A stretch of DNA of 64,000 bases from Planctomycetota bacterium (GTDB taxonomy: Bacteria; Planctomycetota; UBA1135). The position numbers were made by a program, and so were the translations under genes. Positions within the stretch are counted from its first letter, which is position 1. Every line of letters begins with the position of its first letter. The notes beneath the pieces are model-generated. The model worked only from the letters and a program-made list of their open reading frames with translations. It made no database searches and had not been told where the DNA came from. The stretch is taken from contig JAAESM010000004.1 in NCBI GenBank assembly GCA_024229395.1, positions 124,001-188,000 on the forward strand. Reading direction: 5' to 3'. This document shows, in pieces, positions 18,523 to 27,923 of the stretch.

Positions 18523-19626
18523 TTATGAATCGGCGCGTTTGGGCAATACGGTGTAGGGGATTTCCAACACCGGAGTCATTTCATCGCCGGTGGGGATTTT
18601 GATCACGCCACTTTGGCTGGTAGTGGGAGGCTCGCCAAGGAACTCAAGTTCAAGGGCTTGAGTCACAGCCTTTTGCTGCGGGAAATCCTGCGCCGGGCCT
18701 GCGGTGTACTTCAAGTCGTGATTGGCGAAGTCAGCGAAGACGAGGTCGGAAAGATCCAAACCGACCGCACGTTGGGCGAAGATCAAACGCTGGGTGTTGC
18801 GGCCACGATCCGGATCGAACAACAAGCGGGTTGGCGAGAAGGACAAATCCGCTTGAGCTAAACCTTGCACATTGATCTTGATAGGCGGCGCATCCGGCAA
18901 GTTCGAGAGCATGCGGAACTGTTCCAGGAACGGACCTTCCGGCAAGTACTCAGGAGCTGTGAAGGTGATCTCATAAGTACTCTTGGTGGTTCCCTCCACC
19001 AGGATCGGTCGGCTCTTGACCTTCCAACCTTCCTGCTCGAAATCCACATCTAGATCAAACTGCCAGACATCATGTCCAGTGACCAGCGCACGCCCAGTAG
19101 GTTGAGAACGAATGCCAACCGCACCCATCTCAATAGCCCAAGGTTCCACGATGAAAGGTGTGTAGATATCCGCACCCCATTGCAGGGTGATTCCTGGGTG
19201 GTCCCGGAACACCACAGGAATAGAGCCGACCTTGCGTGATGCTGGCTTGCGATAGCGCGACGTGTCCAACACGAAGTGAATCTCAGCCACCTCATTCGGC
19301 TGCAGTTCAAGGTTCAAACGTTTGCCATCCAGACGCCGTTTGCGCAGGTCACCGCTGCGGCTGGGCAACACCAAGTCGGCGATCACGCATTGGCAAGCGA
19401 AGGGGCCAATACGGCTGACGACCAACGGCAGGTCGGAAGTGTTCTTGAGCGTATAGATAGTGCTGGCGCGTTCCCCAAAGGTGATGCTGCCCAGGTCGGC
19501 AAATTCAGGGCTAAAAGACAACGGCGCGGCCACGGCCACAGCGAGGGGCTGCTTGGAATCACTACAGCCACCGCTCAGCATGGCCAAAACCAGAAAGGCC
19601 AATGCAGGAGATAGGAGAAAGCGCAT
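18523..19626 (-). CDS. DUF1573-like lipoprotein
   Basis: A 367-residue predicted lipoprotein (LSGGC, C21). The first domain matches DUF1573, an Ig-like beta-sandwich: [28 protein letters not shown] and a C-x-C pair (ACQCV) where the family has a C-G-C motif. The role of this family is unknown; it is common in Planctomycetota and Bacteroidota lipoproteins. Residues after ~130 appear to hold one or two more beta-rich domains. It leads the two-gene operon with the sulfatase-fold protein. A TAGGAT box ends nine bases before the ATG. Confidence 0.7.
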   Translation of the reverse strand: MRFLLSPALAFLVLAMLSGGCSDSKQPLAVAVAAPLSFSPEFADLGSITFGERASTIYTLKNTSDLPLVVSRIGPFACQCVIADLVLPSRSGDLRKRRLDGKRLNLELQPNEVAEIHFVLDTSRYRKPASRKVGSIPVVFRDHPGITLQWGADIYTPFIVEPWAIEMGAVGIRSQPTGRALVTGHDVWQFDLDVDFEQEGWKVKSRPILVEGTTKSTYEITFTAPEYLPEGPFLEQFRMLSNLPDAPPIKINVQGLAQADLSFSPTRLLFDPDRGRNTQRLIFAQRAVGLDLSDLVFADFANHDLKYTAGPAQDFPQQKAVTQALELEFLGEPPTTSQSGVIKIPTGDEMTPVLEIPYTVLPKRADS

Positions 19627-19635
19627 GGTCGCCTT

Positions 19636-19641
19636 ATCCTA
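19636..19641 (-). promoter_or_regulatory. TAGGAT -10 box of the DUF1573/sulfatase operon
   Basis: On the minus strand TAGGAT ends nine bases before the ATG at 19626. The glyA start faces it at 19674. No clear -35 box is seen. Confidence 0.4.
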
Positions 19642-19673
19642 CACAACTGGTCGCGTTACCGACCCCCGAACCC

Positions 19674-20963
19674 ATGTCTTCAAACACCGACAAGATTACC
19701 GACCCCTACCCACAGACCGCCGCAGCTGATCCGCAAGTCCACGCTGGCCTCATGGCTGAGTGGCAGCGGCAGGAGCAAGGCATCGAGTTGATTGCCAGCG
19801 AGAATCAGACCTCACGGGCTGTCATGGAAGCGGTGGGATCTACCCTCACCAACAAATACGCCGAGGGTTACCCCGGCCGACGTTACTACGGGGGATGTGA
19901 GCATGTCGATGTGATCGAGGATTTGGCCAAGGATCGCCTGAAGGAAGTCTTTCAGGCCTATGGTGCCAACGTCCAGTGTTCCAGTGGTTCGCAAGCCAAC
20001 CAAGCTGCCATGCTCGCCTTGATTGAGCCAGGTGATACGGTTTTGGCTATGGACTTGAATCATGGTGGCCACCTCACCCATGGTCACCCGAAAAACGCCT
20101 CGGGCGCTTACTACAAGTTCGTGCACTATGGCGTGAGCCAAAGCGAAGAGCGCATTGATTACAGTGCGCTGCGCGAGATGGCTTTGGAGTGCAAACCACA
20201 ACTCTTGCTTGCCGGTGCCAGCGCTTACCCACGCGTGATTGACTTCGAGAAGATGGCCGCCATCGCCAAGGAAGTCGGCGCCAAGTTCATGGTCGATATG
20301 GCCCACATCGCTGGTTTGGTCGCAGCAGGTCTGCATCCTTCGCCGGTTCCGCATGCGGATGTCTGCACCATGACCACGCACAAGACTTTGCGCGGTCCAC
20401 GGGGAGGCGCAATCGTCGCCACCAAGGAATGGATCAAGCAGATTAACTCGGCGGTCTTCCCTGGTATCCAGGGTGGTCCGTTGATGCATGTGGTCGCTGG
20501 CAAGGCGATCGCATTCCTCGAAGCGCTGAAGCCAGAGTTCAAGACTTACCAACAGCAAGTGGTGGACAACGCGCAGGTGTTGGCCAAAGCTTTAGTCGCC
20601 CGTGGTTACCGTTTGGTTTCCGGTGGCACCGACAACCACCTGATGCTGGTCGACCTGCGTGGACCGGAAGGTCCGGGCATCACCGGTCGCATTGCTGAGA
20701 ACGCACTGCATGCTGCGGGAATCACCGTCAACATGAACTTGATTCCATTCGATCCAGAGAAGCCTATGCACACTTCAGGTGTACGCATCGGCACGCCGGC
20801 TGTTACCTCACGCGGCTTTGGCGCTGGCGAGATGGAGATGATCGCCGGTTGGATGGATCGCGTGTTGCGTGCTCCAGAAGATCAAGCAGTGCAGGCAGAA
20901 GTGCTCGCCGAGGTGAAGGAACTGTGTGCCAAATTCCCGATCTATCCGCAACTTGGGGCGTAA
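19674..20963 (+). CDS. glyA: Serine hydroxymethyltransferase
   Basis: A PLP enzyme that interconverts serine and glycine and loads one-carbon units on tetrahydrofolate. The 429-residue protein contains [28 protein letters not shown], the PLP lysine K237 in [12 protein letters not shown], and [13 protein letters not shown]. The open frame begins at 19602, but ATG 19674 (MSSNTDKI) gives the usual length and avoids overlapping the divergent gene. With purE, mtnA and metK it belongs to one-carbon and methyl metabolism, though the genes are not one operon. Confidence 0.96.
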   Translation: MSSNTDKITDPYPQTAAADPQVHAGLMAEWQRQEQGIELIASENQTSRAVMEAVGSTLTNKYAEGYPGRRYYGGCEHVDVIEDLAKDRLKEVFQAYGANVQCSSGSQANQAAMLALIEPGDTVLAMDLNHGGHLTHGHPKNASGAYYKFVHYGVSQSEERIDYSALREMALECKPQLLLAGASAYPRVIDFEKMAAIAKEVGAKFMVDMAHIAGLVAAGLHPSPVPHADVCTMTTHKTLRGPRGGAIVATKEWIKQINSAVFPGIQGGPLMHVVAGKAIAFLEALKPEFKTYQQQVVDNAQVLAKALVARGYRLVSGGTDNHLMLVDLRGPEGPGITGRIAENALHAAGITVNMNLIPFDPEKPMHTSGVRIGTPAVTSRGFGAGEMEMIAGWMDRVLRAPEDQAVQAEVLAEVKELCAKFPIYPQLGA

Positions 20964-21081
20964 CCGTTCGATTTCCTCTGGTAGCCTGAATTCGACTCTT
21001 ATCCGTCGGATTTCTTTCTACCACTGATGTCAATGGAGTGCTGTTCGACAGCAATGTCCACGAAGTCACCTTCTACTAAGT

Positions 21082-22173
21082 TTAGGCTCTGTCGTTGCCC
21101 AAGCCAGCAACGTAACTTTGCCAAGCTTCACAGCCTTTGCCGTGGGCTTGGAATACACCGTGGTCGGTGATGATGTGCTGCACCAAACTCGAGGGGGTGA
21201 CGTCGAAGGCAGGGTTGTAGACCTCGACTCCTTCGCGCGCTCCATCCTCGCCGAAGATCTCCTCCGCCGCGCGTTGTTCGATGGGGATCTCGGCACCACT
21301 CGGGCAAAACGGATCGATGGTGGTGGCAGGAGCCAACACCAACACCGGCACATTGAACCGTGCGGCCATCACCGCCAACGGGAAAGTACCGATCTTGTTG
21401 CAGACGTCGCCATTGGCTGCGATGCGATCGGAGCCGACGATGACGAAATCCACGCCACCGCTGGCCAACAAGCTGGCAGCTGCCGAATCGGGCAACACCG
21501 TGACCGGCACCCCGTTGCGTGCCATTTCCCAGGCGGTCAAACGTGCGCCTTGGCGCAATGGACGTGTCTCATCGGCGTAGACCTGGAAGTTCATGCCACG
21601 CGAAGCGCCGAGATGCAACGGCGCTAAGGCCGTCCCTAGACCACCGGTGGCCAGTGCGCCTGCATTGCAGTGGGTCAACACCCGTGCGCCATCATGCAAT
21701 AACGGCAAGCAGTTCTCGGCGATCGCCAAGCAGGAAGCGGTGTCGGCCTCGTGAAAGGCGATGGCCTGATCCAACAACTTGGCGGTGGCTAGGTCGACAT
21801 CGAACTTGTCAGACGCAGCTGCGGCGGCGGCGAGAAGTCCTTCACCGAAGTTAAGGATATGCTGAACGCCGACCACCAGGTTCACCGCGGTGGGGCGAGC
21901 AGCGGAAAGGAGAGAAGCGCTTTCCTTAAGAGCTGCCGACCACTGCTCGCGGCCTTCGGCATCCAAGACGCCGAGCACCATGCCATAAGCCCCAGCACAG
22001 CCAAGTGCCGGGGCTCCACGCACACAAAGGCGTTGAATGGCATCGACCAACGGCGGGATCGTCTCGAACTCCATCTCCTCCTGGATCTGGGGGAGCTTAG
22101 TCTGATCGAGCAGCAATAGCTTGCCGTCGGCCCACCGCAAGGTGGTGAAGCCTAGATCGGGGGCCGTGGTCAT
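21082..22173 (-). CDS. mtnA: Methylthioribose-1-phosphate isomerase
   Basis: This enzyme of the methionine salvage pathway turns 5-methylthioribose-1-phosphate into the ribulose form. The 363-residue protein has the eIF2B-like fold with HCNAGALATGGLGTALAP, YADETRPLRQGARLTAWE, IVGSDRIAANGDVCNKIGT (catalytic Asp and Cys regions) and NPAFDVTP. It is the first gene from the convergent gap with glyA; purE ends 13 bases upstream of its start, so ruvA, purE and mtnA... read in that order are one same-strand unit. metK and ahcY elsewhere in the window supply the SAM cycle. Confidence 0.94.
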   Translation of the reverse strand: MTTAPDLGFTTLRWADGKLLLLDQTKLPQIQEEMEFETIPPLVDAIQRLCVRGAPALGCAGAYGMVLGVLDAEGREQWSAALKESASLLSAARPTAVNLVVGVQHILNFGEGLLAAAAAASDKFDVDLATAKLLDQAIAFHEADTASCLAIAENCLPLLHDGARVLTHCNAGALATGGLGTALAPLHLGASRGMNFQVYADETRPLRQGARLTAWEMARNGVPVTVLPDSAAASLLASGGVDFVIVGSDRIAANGDVCNKIGTFPLAVMAARFNVPVLVLAPATTIDPFCPSGAEIPIEQRAAEEIFGEDGAREGVEVYNPAFDVTPSSLVQHIITDHGVFQAHGKGCEAWQSYVAGLGNDRA

Positions 22174-22186
22174 GGGTGAAGGAAGC

Positions 22187-22690
22187 TTAGGACTGCAGGC
22201 GCTCTTGCAGCGCCTTGTCCTTCAGGAGCACCTTGTCGTGTTGGGCAACCCGGAAGTCATCCATCTTCTTGGCGATCGCGGCATCGGCCACACCAAGAAT
22301 ACGCAGGGCGGTCAAGGCCGCGTTGACTGGACCGCCACCACCGACACCGACGGTCGCTACCGGCACGCCGCCAGGCATCTGTACGGTAGCCAACAAGGCA
22401 TCGAGACCCCCGAGCGGTGGGTTGTCCATGGGAATGCCAACCACAGGCAAGCTGGTGTGGGCTGCGATCACGCCGGCAAGGTGGGCGGCGCCACCAGCGG
22501 CACACATGATGACTTCCAGGCCACGCTCACGCGCGCTGCTTGCGAAGGCACAAGCTTCTTCAGGAGTACGGTGCGCACTCAAGACACGAACCTCTGGCTC
22601 GATGTCAAAATCGCGCAGGGTCTTCACGGTGGATTCAAGGCGTGGGAAGTCGGAATCCGATCCCATCAGCAAAGCGATGCGGGCAGTCAT
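22187..22690 (-). CDS. purE: N5-carboxyaminoimidazole ribonucleotide mutase
   Basis: A 167-residue class I PurE for de novo purine synthesis: MGSDSDFPRLE, SAHRTPEEA (catalytic His in the SAHR motif), CAAGGAAHLAGVIAAHT and LLATVQMPGGVPVATV. purK is not in this window. Its ATG overlaps the stop of ruvA (22687-22690), a sign of coupled translation. Confidence 0.95.
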   Translation of the reverse strand: MTARIALLMGSDSDFPRLESTVKTLRDFDIEPEVRVLSAHRTPEEACAFASSARERGLEVIMCAAGGAAHLAGVIAAHTSLPVVGIPMDNPPLGGLDALLATVQMPGGVPVATVGVGGGGPVNAALTALRILGVADAAIAKKMDDFRVAQHDKVLLKDKALQERLQS

Positions 22691-23289
22691 GATGTTGATG
22701 CTAAAGCGAAACGAAGGAGTTCTTGGAAGTCGGCGCTCGCACCCAGTTTTTCATAGGCTGCGCGCGCACTGGTTTCGGCCAGCGCTGGACTGGCTCCGAG
22801 TTCCACCAACACCCGTTCCAGGTCGCTGGTGGAAGCAGTGGCTTTGGTAGGGGGAGTGAACAAGGAACCAGCACCACCGGGCTGGACCAAGTCTTCGAGG
22901 TGATCGCGCAGTTCCACGATCAAACGCTCGGCGGTTTTTTTGCCGACACCTTTCATGGCGGTCAGGCGTTTGGTATCGCCATCGAGGATGGCACGCACCA
23001 TTTCATCGGGAGGCAAGGAGCTAAGTAGGCCGATCGCCGAGGATGGCCCAATGCCATTGACCTGCAGCAATCTGCGGAACAGCGCACGTTCGGTCCCGTT
23101 CTCGAAGCCGTACAGGACCTGAGAAGTCTCGCTGACAGCCAAGTGCACCAGCAGGCGTTGTTCGCTGCCGATCTCCATGGCTGCAGCACAGCGGCCGCTG
23201 ACACTGAGATGCCAACCAACGCCGCCGACGTCGACAATCACCCACGCCGCTCCGACTTCGTCGATGCGACCTTGCAGGTATTCGTACAC
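22687..23289 (-). CDS. ruvA: Holliday junction branch migration protein RuvA
   Basis: A 200-residue RuvA: N-terminal OB fold (MYEYLQGRIDEVGAAWVIVD), a central helix-hairpin-helix pair (LLQVNGIGPSSAIGLL and LTAMKGVGKKTAERLIVELR), and a C-terminal domain that contacts RuvB. ruvB and ruvC are not next to it. It is 36 bases downstream of the TPR/alpha-CTD gene on the same strand. Confidence 0.95.
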   Translation of the reverse strand: MYEYLQGRIDEVGAAWVIVDVGGVGWHLSVSGRCAAAMEIGSEQRLLVHLAVSETSQVLYGFENGTERALFRRLLQVNGIGPSSAIGLLSSLPPDEMVRAILDGDTKRLTAMKGVGKKTAERLIVELRDHLEDLVQPGGAGSLFTPPTKATASTSDLERVLVELGASPALAETSARAAYEKLGASADFQELLRFALASTS

Positions 23290-23325
23290 GATGCTTTGGG
23301 GCTAGTCCTTGCCGATCCTAGTGGA

Positions 23326-24693
23326 CTAGTCCTGGCCGTATTCTTCGCCACGACCACTGCGCAGGCGCAGGCCGTATTCTTCGAGCTTCTTCTGTAGCTC
23401 GTTAAGCGAGGTGATACCGAAGTTAGGCATGCCGAGCAGGTCTTCTTCGGAGTACAGCAGGATGTCGCTGACGCGCTGCAGGTTCAAGCGCTCGACCAAT
23501 GCGCGGTGACAACGTACCGACAGGTTCAGAGTGCTGATCTGCAGATCCAGTGCTTCGCGCTGCTCATCGGTGAGCTTGCCAAGCCAGGCCAGTTCAGTCT
23601 CGATGTCGATCGAGCGCGAGGCGTCGAACTCATCAGGAATGACGAAGGTACCGTCGTCGCGACGAATACCAAGGCGCAGGCCTTTCTGGTTGAGGACGCG
23701 CTTGATCTCGTTGAGCGAAGTCTCGCCGAAGTTCTTGAACTCCAGCAGGTCTTGTTCGGTGTGGGAAACCAGATCGCTAAGCGACTTGATATCCATGTTG
23801 CTCAGGCAGTTACGTGCACGCACCGACAACTCGAAATCCGAGATGGGGGTACGCAAGACCTTCATCAGTTGGTCTTCCTTCAGCTCGCGGTTCTCGTCGT
23901 AGAACATGTCCAGCGAGTCGTGCGAATCATGGAAGTACAGACGTGCGATCGGGTTGTTCGGATCGCGGCGCAAGACGGCACCGAAGCAGCCACAGGCGCG
24001 TTCAAAGTCGTTGCGGTCTTCGTACAGGATGCCCAAGTTCAGCAATACCGAAGTAGGGATCGGCAGCTGCTCGAGGAAGGTCTCGTACATGCTGATGGCG
24101 CTTTCTTCGTCGCCATGCAAGTCGGCGCGGAAGGCGATGCGGAAACGCGCAGCGAAGTGACGCGGATCCAGCTCAATCACCTGCTCGTAGTTGGCGGTTG
24201 CAGCTTCATACTGCCCCTCCAACTCGAGTACGCGACCGGCAAAGTAAAGCTGATCGGCTTGGCTGACGTTGGCGCCATCGAAAGCGGTCACGAAATCATC
24301 GTTGCGGCCGTTGGCGAGCAGAGAGTGCAAGGCGCAGGCGACCAACTGGTGGTCACTGGACTTGACCGATCCGGCGAGGGTTTCGCAGGCAGAGGCGAAA
24401 CGGCCGAGCTCGAACTCACAGTTGCCTTTGATGAAGGCATCGAGGTCGGTCTCATTGCCGACGTATTCGAGGGCCTTGGTGTATTCACCAGTTACCCAAG
24501 AACCCATTGCTGCAAGAGCTTGATTGCCGCCATTGCGTGCTTCACGCACTGCGGATTCAAACTTTTCACTACAGGCCAGATTGGTCATGAAGCGATTGCG
24601 CGCTTCCACCAAATCTGACGGGCTGCTCGGAGGTGCAGCGAAAAATGCTGCTGGGTCGACGGCGGGTGCCTGAGTAGCTTCCACTTGGCTCAT
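23326..24693 (-). CDS. TPR protein with two RNA-polymerase alpha-CTD-like modules
   Basis: A 455-residue protein. Residues ~147-250 form TPR-like helices (AGRVLELEGQYEAATANYEQ, LLNLGILYEDRNDFERACGC). Residues 283-342 and 386-445 are two copies of the helix-hairpin-helix fold of the RNA polymerase alpha C-terminal domain: ELSVRARNCLSNMDIKSLSD with LLEFKNFGETSLNEIKRVL, and LNLSVRCHRALVERLNL with LLGMPNFGITSLNELQKKL. There is no alpha N-terminal domain. Similar TPR/alpha-CTD proteins are known to me from Planctomycetota. It may bind UP-element-like DNA or sigma/activator surfaces, but this is inference. Confidence 0.8.
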   Translation of the reverse strand: MSQVEATQAPAVDPAAFFAAPPSSPSDLVEARNRFMTNLACSEKFESAVREARNGGNQALAAMGSWVTGEYTKALEYVGNETDLDAFIKGNCEFELGRFASACETLAGSVKSSDHQLVACALHSLLANGRNDDFVTAFDGANVSQADQLYFAGRVLELEGQYEAATANYEQVIELDPRHFAARFRIAFRADLHGDEESAISMYETFLEQLPIPTSVLLNLGILYEDRNDFERACGCFGAVLRRDPNNPIARLYFHDSHDSLDMFYDENRELKEDQLMKVLRTPISDFELSVRARNCLSNMDIKSLSDLVSHTEQDLLEFKNFGETSLNEIKRVLNQKGLRLGIRRDDGTFVIPDEFDASRSIDIETELAWLGKLTDEQREALDLQISTLNLSVRCHRALVERLNLQRVSDILLYSEEDLLGMPNFGITSLNELQKKLEEYGLRLRSGRGEEYGQD

Positions 24694-24737
24694 TACTTGG
24701 ATTTTGGTTCCTTCATCGAAGCGACAAAGGGCCGCAC

Positions 24738-24743
24738 ATTCTA
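24738..24743 (-). promoter_or_regulatory. TAGAAT -10 box of the TPR/alpha-CTD gene
   Basis: TAGAAT on the minus strand, 44 bases before the ATG at 24693. TTGGCG lies 18 bases upstream of it as a possible -35 box. Confidence 0.5.
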
Positions 24744-24817
24744 GGGCCGCGCGGCTTCTTACGCCAATCCTGGAAGTGGGCTGGAAACCGACCCCCTACG
24801 GCGTCAGACTGAGGCCG

Positions 24818-26101
24818 ATGGATTGCTTCAAGGTTTTAGGAGGACGGCCGCTGTTCGGTGAGGTCGCGGCGTCGGGCTCGAAGAACGCCACACTGCCGTT
24901 ATTGGCCGCTGGATTGCTATTGGACGGCGTTGCAGAGTTAGCGCCGGTGCCGGAATTGCGCGATATCGACACCATCTGCGAGCTGCTCGAACAGCTCGGC
25001 ATGCGCTTCGAGCGCAACGGTGATCAGCTGCGTCATGAGGTGGTGGATGACAGGGTCACCACCGCGCCATACGACATCGTCCGTCGCATGCGCGCCTCAA
25101 TCTGTGTTTTGGGTCCGCTGCTGGCTAAGCGTGGCGCCGCCGAAGTCTCCCTTCCAGGTGGTTGCGTGTTCGGTTTACGGCCTGTCGACCTGCATGTGCG
25201 CGGCCTTCAGGCGCTTGGAGCTGAGATTACCCAGGAACATGGCAGCTTGGTCGGCAAAGCCCCGGCCGGTGGCCTGCGCGGTGCGGTAATCGACCTGCGC
25301 TCCGCTTTCGGATCTACCGTTTTGGGCACCGTCAATGTCATGCTGGGGGCGGTGTTGGCAAAAGGTACTTCCGTCATCCGCAGTGCGGCACGTGAACCCG
25401 AAGTGGTGGAAGTGGCCAATTATCTCAACGCTTGCGGTGCCCAAATCGAAGGCGCTGGCGGTGAGCGTATTGAGATCCAAGGCGTGACCAGCCTCCAGGC
25501 GGCGCCGTGGCGTGTGCCTGCCGACCGCATCGAGACCGGCACTCTGTTGCTGGCGGGGGCGATCACCCGTGGCAAGGTGCGTGTCAATCATTGCCGCCCG
25601 CAGGAACTCGAAGACCTGATTGCCCGCATGCGCAACTCCGGGCTCAAAATGGATCAAGGCGAAGACTGGATCGAGGTCGATGCTCGAGACGTCGATTTGC
25701 GGGCCAGTAACTGCGAAACGGCTCCTTTCCCTGGTTTCCCGACCGATCTCCAGGCGCAATGGATGGCTTATTCCACACAAGTCCAAGGCACTTCGCGCAT
25801 CACCGACAAGGTATATCCGGAGCGTTTCATGCATGTTCCGGAGCTGCAACGTCTCGGCGCCAAGCTGGAACGCACTGCCGATACCACTCTGGTGCATGGC
25901 CCATGCCAGCTCACCGGCGCCCCGGTATTGGCGTCGGACTTGCGCGCCAGCGCCACTTTGGTTCTGGCCGGGCTGGTTGCGGAAGGGGAGACCACCGTGC
26001 GCCGCGTCTATCACTTGGACCGCGGCTATCAACGCCTAGAGGAGAAGCTCCGCGGTTTGGGCGCAAAGGTCGAGCGACAGGTGGACGGTAGTAAGCCGTA
26101 A
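24818..26101 (+). CDS. murA: UDP-N-acetylglucosamine 1-carboxyvinyltransferase
   Basis: The first committed enzyme of peptidoglycan synthesis transfers enolpyruvate from PEP to UDP-GlcNAc. The 427-residue protein begins MDCFKVLGGRPL with GSKNATLPLLAA (conserved Lys-Asn) and carries the reactive cysteine C116 in LPGGCVFGLRPVDLH, so a fosfomycin-sensitive type is expected. FPTDLQAQWMA and RITDKVYPERFMHVPEL are also typical. The frame opens at 24704, but family starts support 24818. It shows that this lineage makes peptidoglycan, which is informative if it is a planctomycete. Confidence 0.96.
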   Translation: MDCFKVLGGRPLFGEVAASGSKNATLPLLAAGLLLDGVAELAPVPELRDIDTICELLEQLGMRFERNGDQLRHEVVDDRVTTAPYDIVRRMRASICVLGPLLAKRGAAEVSLPGGCVFGLRPVDLHVRGLQALGAEITQEHGSLVGKAPAGGLRGAVIDLRSAFGSTVLGTVNVMLGAVLAKGTSVIRSAAREPEVVEVANYLNACGAQIEGAGGERIEIQGVTSLQAAPWRVPADRIETGTLLLAGAITRGKVRVNHCRPQELEDLIARMRNSGLKMDQGEDWIEVDARDVDLRASNCETAPFPGFPTDLQAQWMAYSTQVQGTSRITDKVYPERFMHVPELQRLGAKLERTADTTLVHGPCQLTGAPVLASDLRASATLVLAGLVAEGETTVRRVYHLDRGYQRLEEKLRGLGAKVERQVDGSKP

Positions 26102-26105
26102 AGGT

Positions 26106-26111
26106 TAGAAT
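26106..26111 (+). promoter_or_regulatory. TAGAAT -10 box of ffh
   Basis: TAGAAT ends 20 bases before the ffh ATG. TGGACG, 18 bases upstream, is a possible -35 box and lies in the end of murA. Confidence 0.5.
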
Positions 26112-26131
26112 GGTCGATTCCCTAGCGCATC

Positions 26132-27517
26132 ATGCTCGAGAATCTCACCAAGTCGTTTACCTCAGTGCTGGACCGTTTCAAAGGTACCGGCAAGCTTTCC
26201 GCTGCGGATATCGAGGCAGGTCTGCGCGAGGTTCGCCGTGCCCTGCTGGAAGCCGACGTCAACTTCAAGGTTGCACGTGATTTCAGCAAAGCGGTAGGCG
26301 ACCAGCTGCTGGAGGAGGGCAAGCTGAAGGGGATCACGGGCGGCCAGCAGGTCGTCGGTATTTTCCAGCAAGAGCTAACCAAGCTCATGGAAAGCGATGT
26401 TCCGGCGCTGCCGAAGAACCCTGGCCACCCCATGGTTCTGCTGCTCGCCGGCCTGCAAGGTGCTGGTAAGACCACCACCGCCAGCAAGTTGGCATTGTGG
26501 ATGCGCACCCGCCAAAACCGCCGCGTGCTGCTCGCAGCATGTGACTTGCAGCGCCCTGGTGCAGTCGATCAGCTGGTCACCCTCGGTAAGCAGCTGGATA
26601 TCGACGTCCATGCCGAGGATCCCACCCAGAAAGGCGTGGATCCGGTCGGCGTCGCCAAACGCGCGCTGAAGAAGGCCAAAGAGGGCAATTACGATGCTCT
26701 CATCGTCGACTCCGCTGGTCGTCTGCATATCGACGACTCGCTGATGGAGGAGATTTCGGCAGTCCATAAGACGGTCAAGCCCGACGCCACCTACCTGGTG
26801 TTGGACTCGATGACCGGACAAGACGCCGTCGAATCGGCGCAAAGCTTCAGTGCCACGCTGGATATCCACGGCGTGATCCTGACCAAGATCGATGGTGACA
26901 CCCGTGGTGGTGCCGCGCTTTCGGTCCGCCAGGTCACTGGCAAGCCAATCAGCTTCTTGGGTGTGGGCGAAAAATCCGCTGACCTCGAGGAATTCGATGC
27001 CTCGCGCGTCGCTGGCCGCATTCTGGACATGGGCGACGTCGTCGGCCTGGTCGAGAAAGCACAAGAGGCCTTCGATGAAGAGCAACAAGCGGTCGATTAC
27101 GAGCGCATGATGAAGGGCAAATTCACCATGCAGGACCTGTTGGATCAGTTCCGCATGGTGAAAAAGATGGGTTCTATGAAGAAGTTGATGGGCATGATGC
27201 CCGGAATGGGTAAAATGTCCGGCCTTTTGGAGTCCGTGGACGACTCGCAGTTTGGCCGAATGGAGGCCATCATCCTGTCCATGACTCCAGCTGAGCGTCT
27301 CCATCCGGAGATTCTCGATGGCAAGAGACGTCGCCGCATCGCCCGGGGTTCCGGTGTTGAAGTGTCCGATGTCAATCGCCTGTACAAATCGTTCCAGCAG
27401 ATGCAGAAGCAGATGAAAGCCATGAAGAAGATGATGTCTGGGGGGCGCTCCAAAAAGCGCATGCTCAAACAACTCGGAACTTCTGGCAAACTGCCGAACA
27501 TGCCTGGCTACAAATAG
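26132..27517 (+). CDS. ffh: Signal recognition particle protein Ffh
   Basis: The GTPase of the SRP binds signal sequences of nascent membrane proteins and the 4.5S RNA. The 461-residue protein has the N domain (MLENLTKSFTSVLDRFKG), the G domain with LAGLQGAGKTTTASKLA, DSAGRLHID, and TKIDGDTRGGAALSV, and a Met-rich M domain (MGSMKKLMGMMPGMGKM, QKQMKAMKKMMSGG). It heads the group ffh-rpsP-EndoIII-like-maf. The usual rimM-trmD genes that follow rpsP in many bacteria are absent here. Confidence 0.97.
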   Translation: MLENLTKSFTSVLDRFKGTGKLSAADIEAGLREVRRALLEADVNFKVARDFSKAVGDQLLEEGKLKGITGGQQVVGIFQQELTKLMESDVPALPKNPGHPMVLLLAGLQGAGKTTTASKLALWMRTRQNRRVLLAACDLQRPGAVDQLVTLGKQLDIDVHAEDPTQKGVDPVGVAKRALKKAKEGNYDALIVDSAGRLHIDDSLMEEISAVHKTVKPDATYLVLDSMTGQDAVESAQSFSATLDIHGVILTKIDGDTRGGAALSVRQVTGKPISFLGVGEKSADLEEFDASRVAGRILDMGDVVGLVEKAQEAFDEEQQAVDYERMMKGKFTMQDLLDQFRMVKKMGSMKKLMGMMPGMGKMSGLLESVDDSQFGRMEAIILSMTPAERLHPEILDGKRRRRIARGSGVEVSDVNRLYKSFQQMQKQMKAMKKMMSGGRSKKRMLKQLGTSGKLPNMPGYK

Positions 27518-27544
27518 TCTTAGAAAAAAACAGAATCAGCCAAG

Positions 27545-27907
27545 ATGGCAGTTGTCCTGCGTTTGAAGAGAATTGGACGTCGTAATCGTCCTTTCTACCG
27601 TATTTGTGCGATGGACCGGCAGACCCGCCGGGATGGTCGTGCAATTGAAGAGCTCGGTCACTACTCTCCGATTGATCCGGAGAAGGGTAAGCATTTCGAG
27701 CTTAACGTTGACCGCATTAAGCATTGGCTATCGGTTGGCGCACAGCCATCGGAGACCGTGCTTTCCTTCATCAAGGAAGCCGGTATCGATGTCGACGCGA
27801 TCCGCCGTGGCGAAGATGTTGCCGCTGAGGCAGCTCCTGCCGAAGAGGCTTCAGCCGAAGCAGCTGCAGAAGCAGCACCGGCAGCCGCGGAAGAAACCGC
27901 TTCCTGA
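27545..27907 (+). CDS. rpsP: 30S ribosomal protein S16 with Ala/Glu-rich tail
   Basis: The first ~80 residues are ordinary S16 (LKRIGRRNRPFYRICAMDRQ, LGHYSPIDPEKGKHFELN, RIKHWLSVGAQPS). Residues ~90-120 are Ala/Glu-rich with no fold (AAEAAPAEEASAEAAAEAAP), similar in composition to the S1 tail. The protein has 120 residues against about 80-90 in many bacteria. Confidence 0.94.
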   Translation: MAVVLRLKRIGRRNRPFYRICAMDRQTRRDGRAIEELGHYSPIDPEKGKHFELNVDRIKHWLSVGAQPSETVLSFIKEAGIDVDAIRRGEDVAAEAAPAEEASAEAAAEAAPAAAEETAS

Positions 27908-27923
27908 ACCCTAGGGCTTAAGG

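Noticed and set aside
20964..21081. 118-base gap between glyA and mtnA
   Set aside because: It contains only a small hairpin (TGCTGT-TCG-ACAGCA at 21039-21053) without a T-run; I cannot support a gene, a small RNA or a riboswitch here.
24704..24817. Longer murA start
   Set aside because: The extra residues are Arg-rich and unlike MurA; they also overlap the promoter of the divergent gene.
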